From positions 1-6,714 of the forward strand of contig WLLG01000115.1 of assembly GCA_009700815.1 (NCBI GenBank): a stretch of DNA of 6,714 nucleotides. The letters run 5' to 3'. The stretch's first letter is position 1, and each line of letters opens with the position of its first letter. This document shows positions 5,223 through 6,714 of the stretch, one piece after another. A program made the translations under genes and the position numbers. The DNA is from Actinomycetota bacterium (GTDB taxonomy: Bacteria; Actinomycetota; Acidimicrobiia; Acidimicrobiales; Microtrichaceae). The notes under the pieces were generated by a model that saw only the letters and a list, made by a program, of their open reading frames with translations, searched no databases and had not been told where the DNA came from.

Positions 5223-6604
5223 CAGGCCACATCGCGTCGCGAGTTTGAACGCCGATGAGGCGTCGGGTTATCGGCAGTCCGCTGAGCCGCACGCGCCGAT
5301 CGGTTGCCCGCTCCTAGGTGCCGATCCTGAAGTCCGAGTTCGCCTTCTTGTACCCGTACCGGCTCATGTGCTGTGCTGCGCCGGGGTCCGCGTTCTAGCA
5401 ACAGTTTCCGCGAGAGATGGGCCACCGGCTTTCCGAATGTCTCTGGCAGAGGGGCTGCGCTTCTGTGAAGTTCTTCCACTCGCCTCATGCTGCGGAGAAA
5501 GAGAGGAGCAACCAGGGCTGAATCTTGCGTGCCGGGTGAGCTGCTGAGCTCCGCTATCACCCGGGCAGTGGCCATACGCTGCGCAGGATTTTTGGGAGCG
5601 TGATTGACGATCGGAACAAGACGCTCACGAGGTACACCGAGGTCTGAATAGCGGTCGATGAGGCGGATGAGGTCATGAACACCCTTGGCGCCCGGCCTGC
5701 CGACTAGGAGTATCAGGTCAGCAGTTTTTGCCGTGGATCGACTGAGCGTGTGCCGCTCCTCAATGTCGATTGACCCAGTTTCGGCTTCGCCGTCTAGGTC
5801 AGGATCGTGATCAAGTACTACAAAATCGAAGCTCCTTCTCAGTCCCTCCACTGCAGCCAGAATGGAATGGGGTCGCATTGCGGCGGCATCGCGACTTCTA
5901 CGTTGGCCAAGTAGCAGGTGGTAGGAACGATTCTGAATTGGGAAGAGCAGGCGCCTGACTTCATCAGGATCGAGTTGGTCTACCCGGTGTGCCTCGACAA
6001 GTTCAGGTAGACCCGGAAGCACGTCTCCGACGTCGTGGTACATGGCCATGTCCGCAATCCGAGCCCCATCAGCCAAAGCCACCATCGGGGCGGATGAATC
6101 GCGGCCGAGTTCTTGTGCCAGGGCAATTGCCACGGTGGAGGCACCCGTTCCTCCAGCTCCAGCGACGCCAATCAGAGGAGCGAGGGCAGTAGCGGGGGAT
6201 GGTCCAACATTGGACCGAGTTGCCCTCCGCGTGGATCGGTCAACTGGCACTGCGTGTCTGCTCAGTGCCTCGACTAGTTCCGCAGGGGTGAAATCGCTCC
6301 TGAGAATTGCTGAGCAACCCAGTGATTCCCAATCGCGTGAAGCTGCGGTATCAGCTACAACGATTGTGGTTGCTCCTATCGAGGCCACGAGCGCAATGAA
6401 TTCTCGATCGACCCCCGAGATGGCGGCATCGACTAGTACTGCCGACAGCCGACGGCCTGAGCCGATAAGTGCCTGAGCTTCATCTGAGGTCAAACACTTG
6501 ATGTAGTCGATGGGGGCCACTGCGTGAGAGGACCAACTCGCAAGGTCAGAGAACCACTGACACCTTGAGCGTGCAAGCCCAAGAACCACGAATCGATCGC
6601 TCAT
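5222..6604 (-). CDS. cpaE: CpaE/TadZ/Ssd-like P-loop protein with lysine-less Walker A
   Basis: A 460-residue protein. Residues about 1-118 resemble a receiver-like domain: an initial beta strand RFVVLGL, AVLVDA with an Asp near 59, TTIVVAD, and a GCSAILRSDFTPAELVEAL ending. A polar linker follows. The MinD/ParA-type ATPase domain has its P-loop at 147-157, VAGAGGTGAST. A switch-like segment lies at 179-199 (DGARIADMAMYHDVGDVLPGL), and a Walker B-like FDFVVLDHDPDLD at 259-271. Neither the deviant-Walker signature lysine nor the GK(S/T) lysine is present; both are Ala or Gly. I recall similar lysine-less P-loops in actinobacterial CpaE/Ssd homologues. About 55 C-terminal residues are Arg-rich and low-complexity. 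Family role: polar localisation or regulation of the Tad machinery. The start at 6604 overlaps the upstream stop as ATGA, with AGGG about 6 nt before it. Confidence 0.85.
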   Translation of the reverse strand: MSDRFVVLGLARSRCQWFSDLASWSSHAVAPIDYIKCLTSDEAQALIGSGRRLSAVLVDAAISGVDREFIALVASIGATTIVVADTAASRDWESLGCSAILRSDFTPAELVEALSRHAVPVDRSTRRATRSNVGPSPATALAPLIGVAGAGGTGASTVAIALAQELGRDSSAPMVALADGARIADMAMYHDVGDVLPGLPELVEAHRVDQLDPDEVRRLLFPIQNRSYHLLLGQRRSRDAAAMRPHSILAAVEGLRRSFDFVVLDHDPDLDGEAETGSIDIEERHTLSRSTAKTADLILLVGRPGAKGVHDLIRLIDRYSDLGVPRERLVPIVNHAPKNPAQRMATARVIAELSSSPGTQDSALVAPLFLRSMRRVEELHRSAAPLPETFGKPVAHLSRKLLLERGPRRSTAHEPVRVQEGELGLQDRHLGAGNRSARAAQRTADNPTPHRRSNSRRDVA

Positions 6605-6714
6605 GCTGCGCCCTGTTCGATCGGACTTGGCAGTACCAAGGTGATCTCGGCCCGCCGAGCAGCATCTACTAGCTGCGTGGCAATCTCGGAACCTGACACG
6701 CTGAGCACGACGCG
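6601..6714 (-). CDS. CpaB/RcpC-like protein, C-terminal 37 residues only
   Basis: The frame enters from the right edge and stops at TGA 6603..6601, overlapping the cpaE-like ATG as ATGA. The 37 visible residues begin RVVLSVSGSEIATQLVDAA and end ITLVLPSPIEQGAA. A strand, then a helix with an Ala-rich face, then a strand ending in LVLPS is the usual C-terminal signature of CpaB/RcpC proteins (periplasmic SAF-domain proteins that accompany the pilus secretin), where it typically reads like a valine/alanine-rich segment ending LVLRP. The position just before cpaE is the expected one. Only the tail is present, so the domain assignment is an inference; any other SAF-domain protein is possible. Confidence 0.65.
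   Translation of the reverse strand, partial: RVVLSVSGSEIATQLVDAARRAEITLVLPSPIEQGAA

Noticed and set aside
6042..6476. 144-residue plus-strand open frame
   Set aside because: Antisense to the N-terminal and P-loop region of the CpaE-like gene; low-complexity Ala/Ser/Arg composition with no recognisable motif.
1..6714. RNA genes, insertion sequences or attachment sites
   Set aside because: Every base outside the 2020-2120 and 3039-3051 gaps is covered by coherent minus-strand coding sequence, and no tRNA fold, transposase or flanking repeat was recognised.

Overview
The window is almost wholly coding, and every gene I can support lies on the minus strand, read from right to left. It is the core of a Tad/Flp-type tight-adherence pilus (type IVc pilus or type II secretion-related) operon. 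The gene order is the C-terminus of a CpaB/RcpC-like SAF-domain protein, a CpaE/TadZ/Ssd-like P-loop protein, the TadA/CpaF ATPase, TadB, TadC, a small Flp-like pilin, two TadE-like proteins, a TadG-like protein, and the start of a protein-kinase-fold gene. The order CpaE homologue, TadA, TadB, TadC, small pilin, TadE-like, TadE/G-like matches, from memory, the actinobacterial arrangement of the Mycobacterium tuberculosis Rv3660c-Rv3654c cluster. With the moderately high G+C and the lysine-less P-loop of the CpaE homologue, this points to an actinobacterium. The pilin style (RGEGVIST-type boundary) reminds me of Acidimicrobiia, but that is a weak inference.

Right part (6714 to 2121): assembly machinery. 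The CpaB-like tail, cpaE, tadA and tadB are joined by ATGA, TGATG and ATGA stop/start overlaps. tadC follows after a 13-nt gap. These would give the export ATPase, its two inner-membrane platform proteins and a localisation or regulatory factor from one transcript.

Middle (2120 to 2020): the only real intergenic gap, 101 nt. It holds three perfect-length tandem copies of a 12-bp unit immediately upstream of the pilin ribosome-binding region. I see no convincing terminator hairpin or promoter there.

Left part (2019 to 1): the secreted or pilin-like components, each with one N-terminal hydrophobic helix after a basic ERG or SRG boundary. They are joined by GTGA and ATGA overlaps, a 44-nt overlap and a final GTGA overlap.

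The last gene, which runs off the left edge, is the most interesting item. It has kinase N-lobe features (beta-3 lysine, alpha-C glutamate, hinge) but the catalytic HxD motif reads His-Gly-Ser. It therefore looks like a pseudokinase translationally coupled to the pilus genes.
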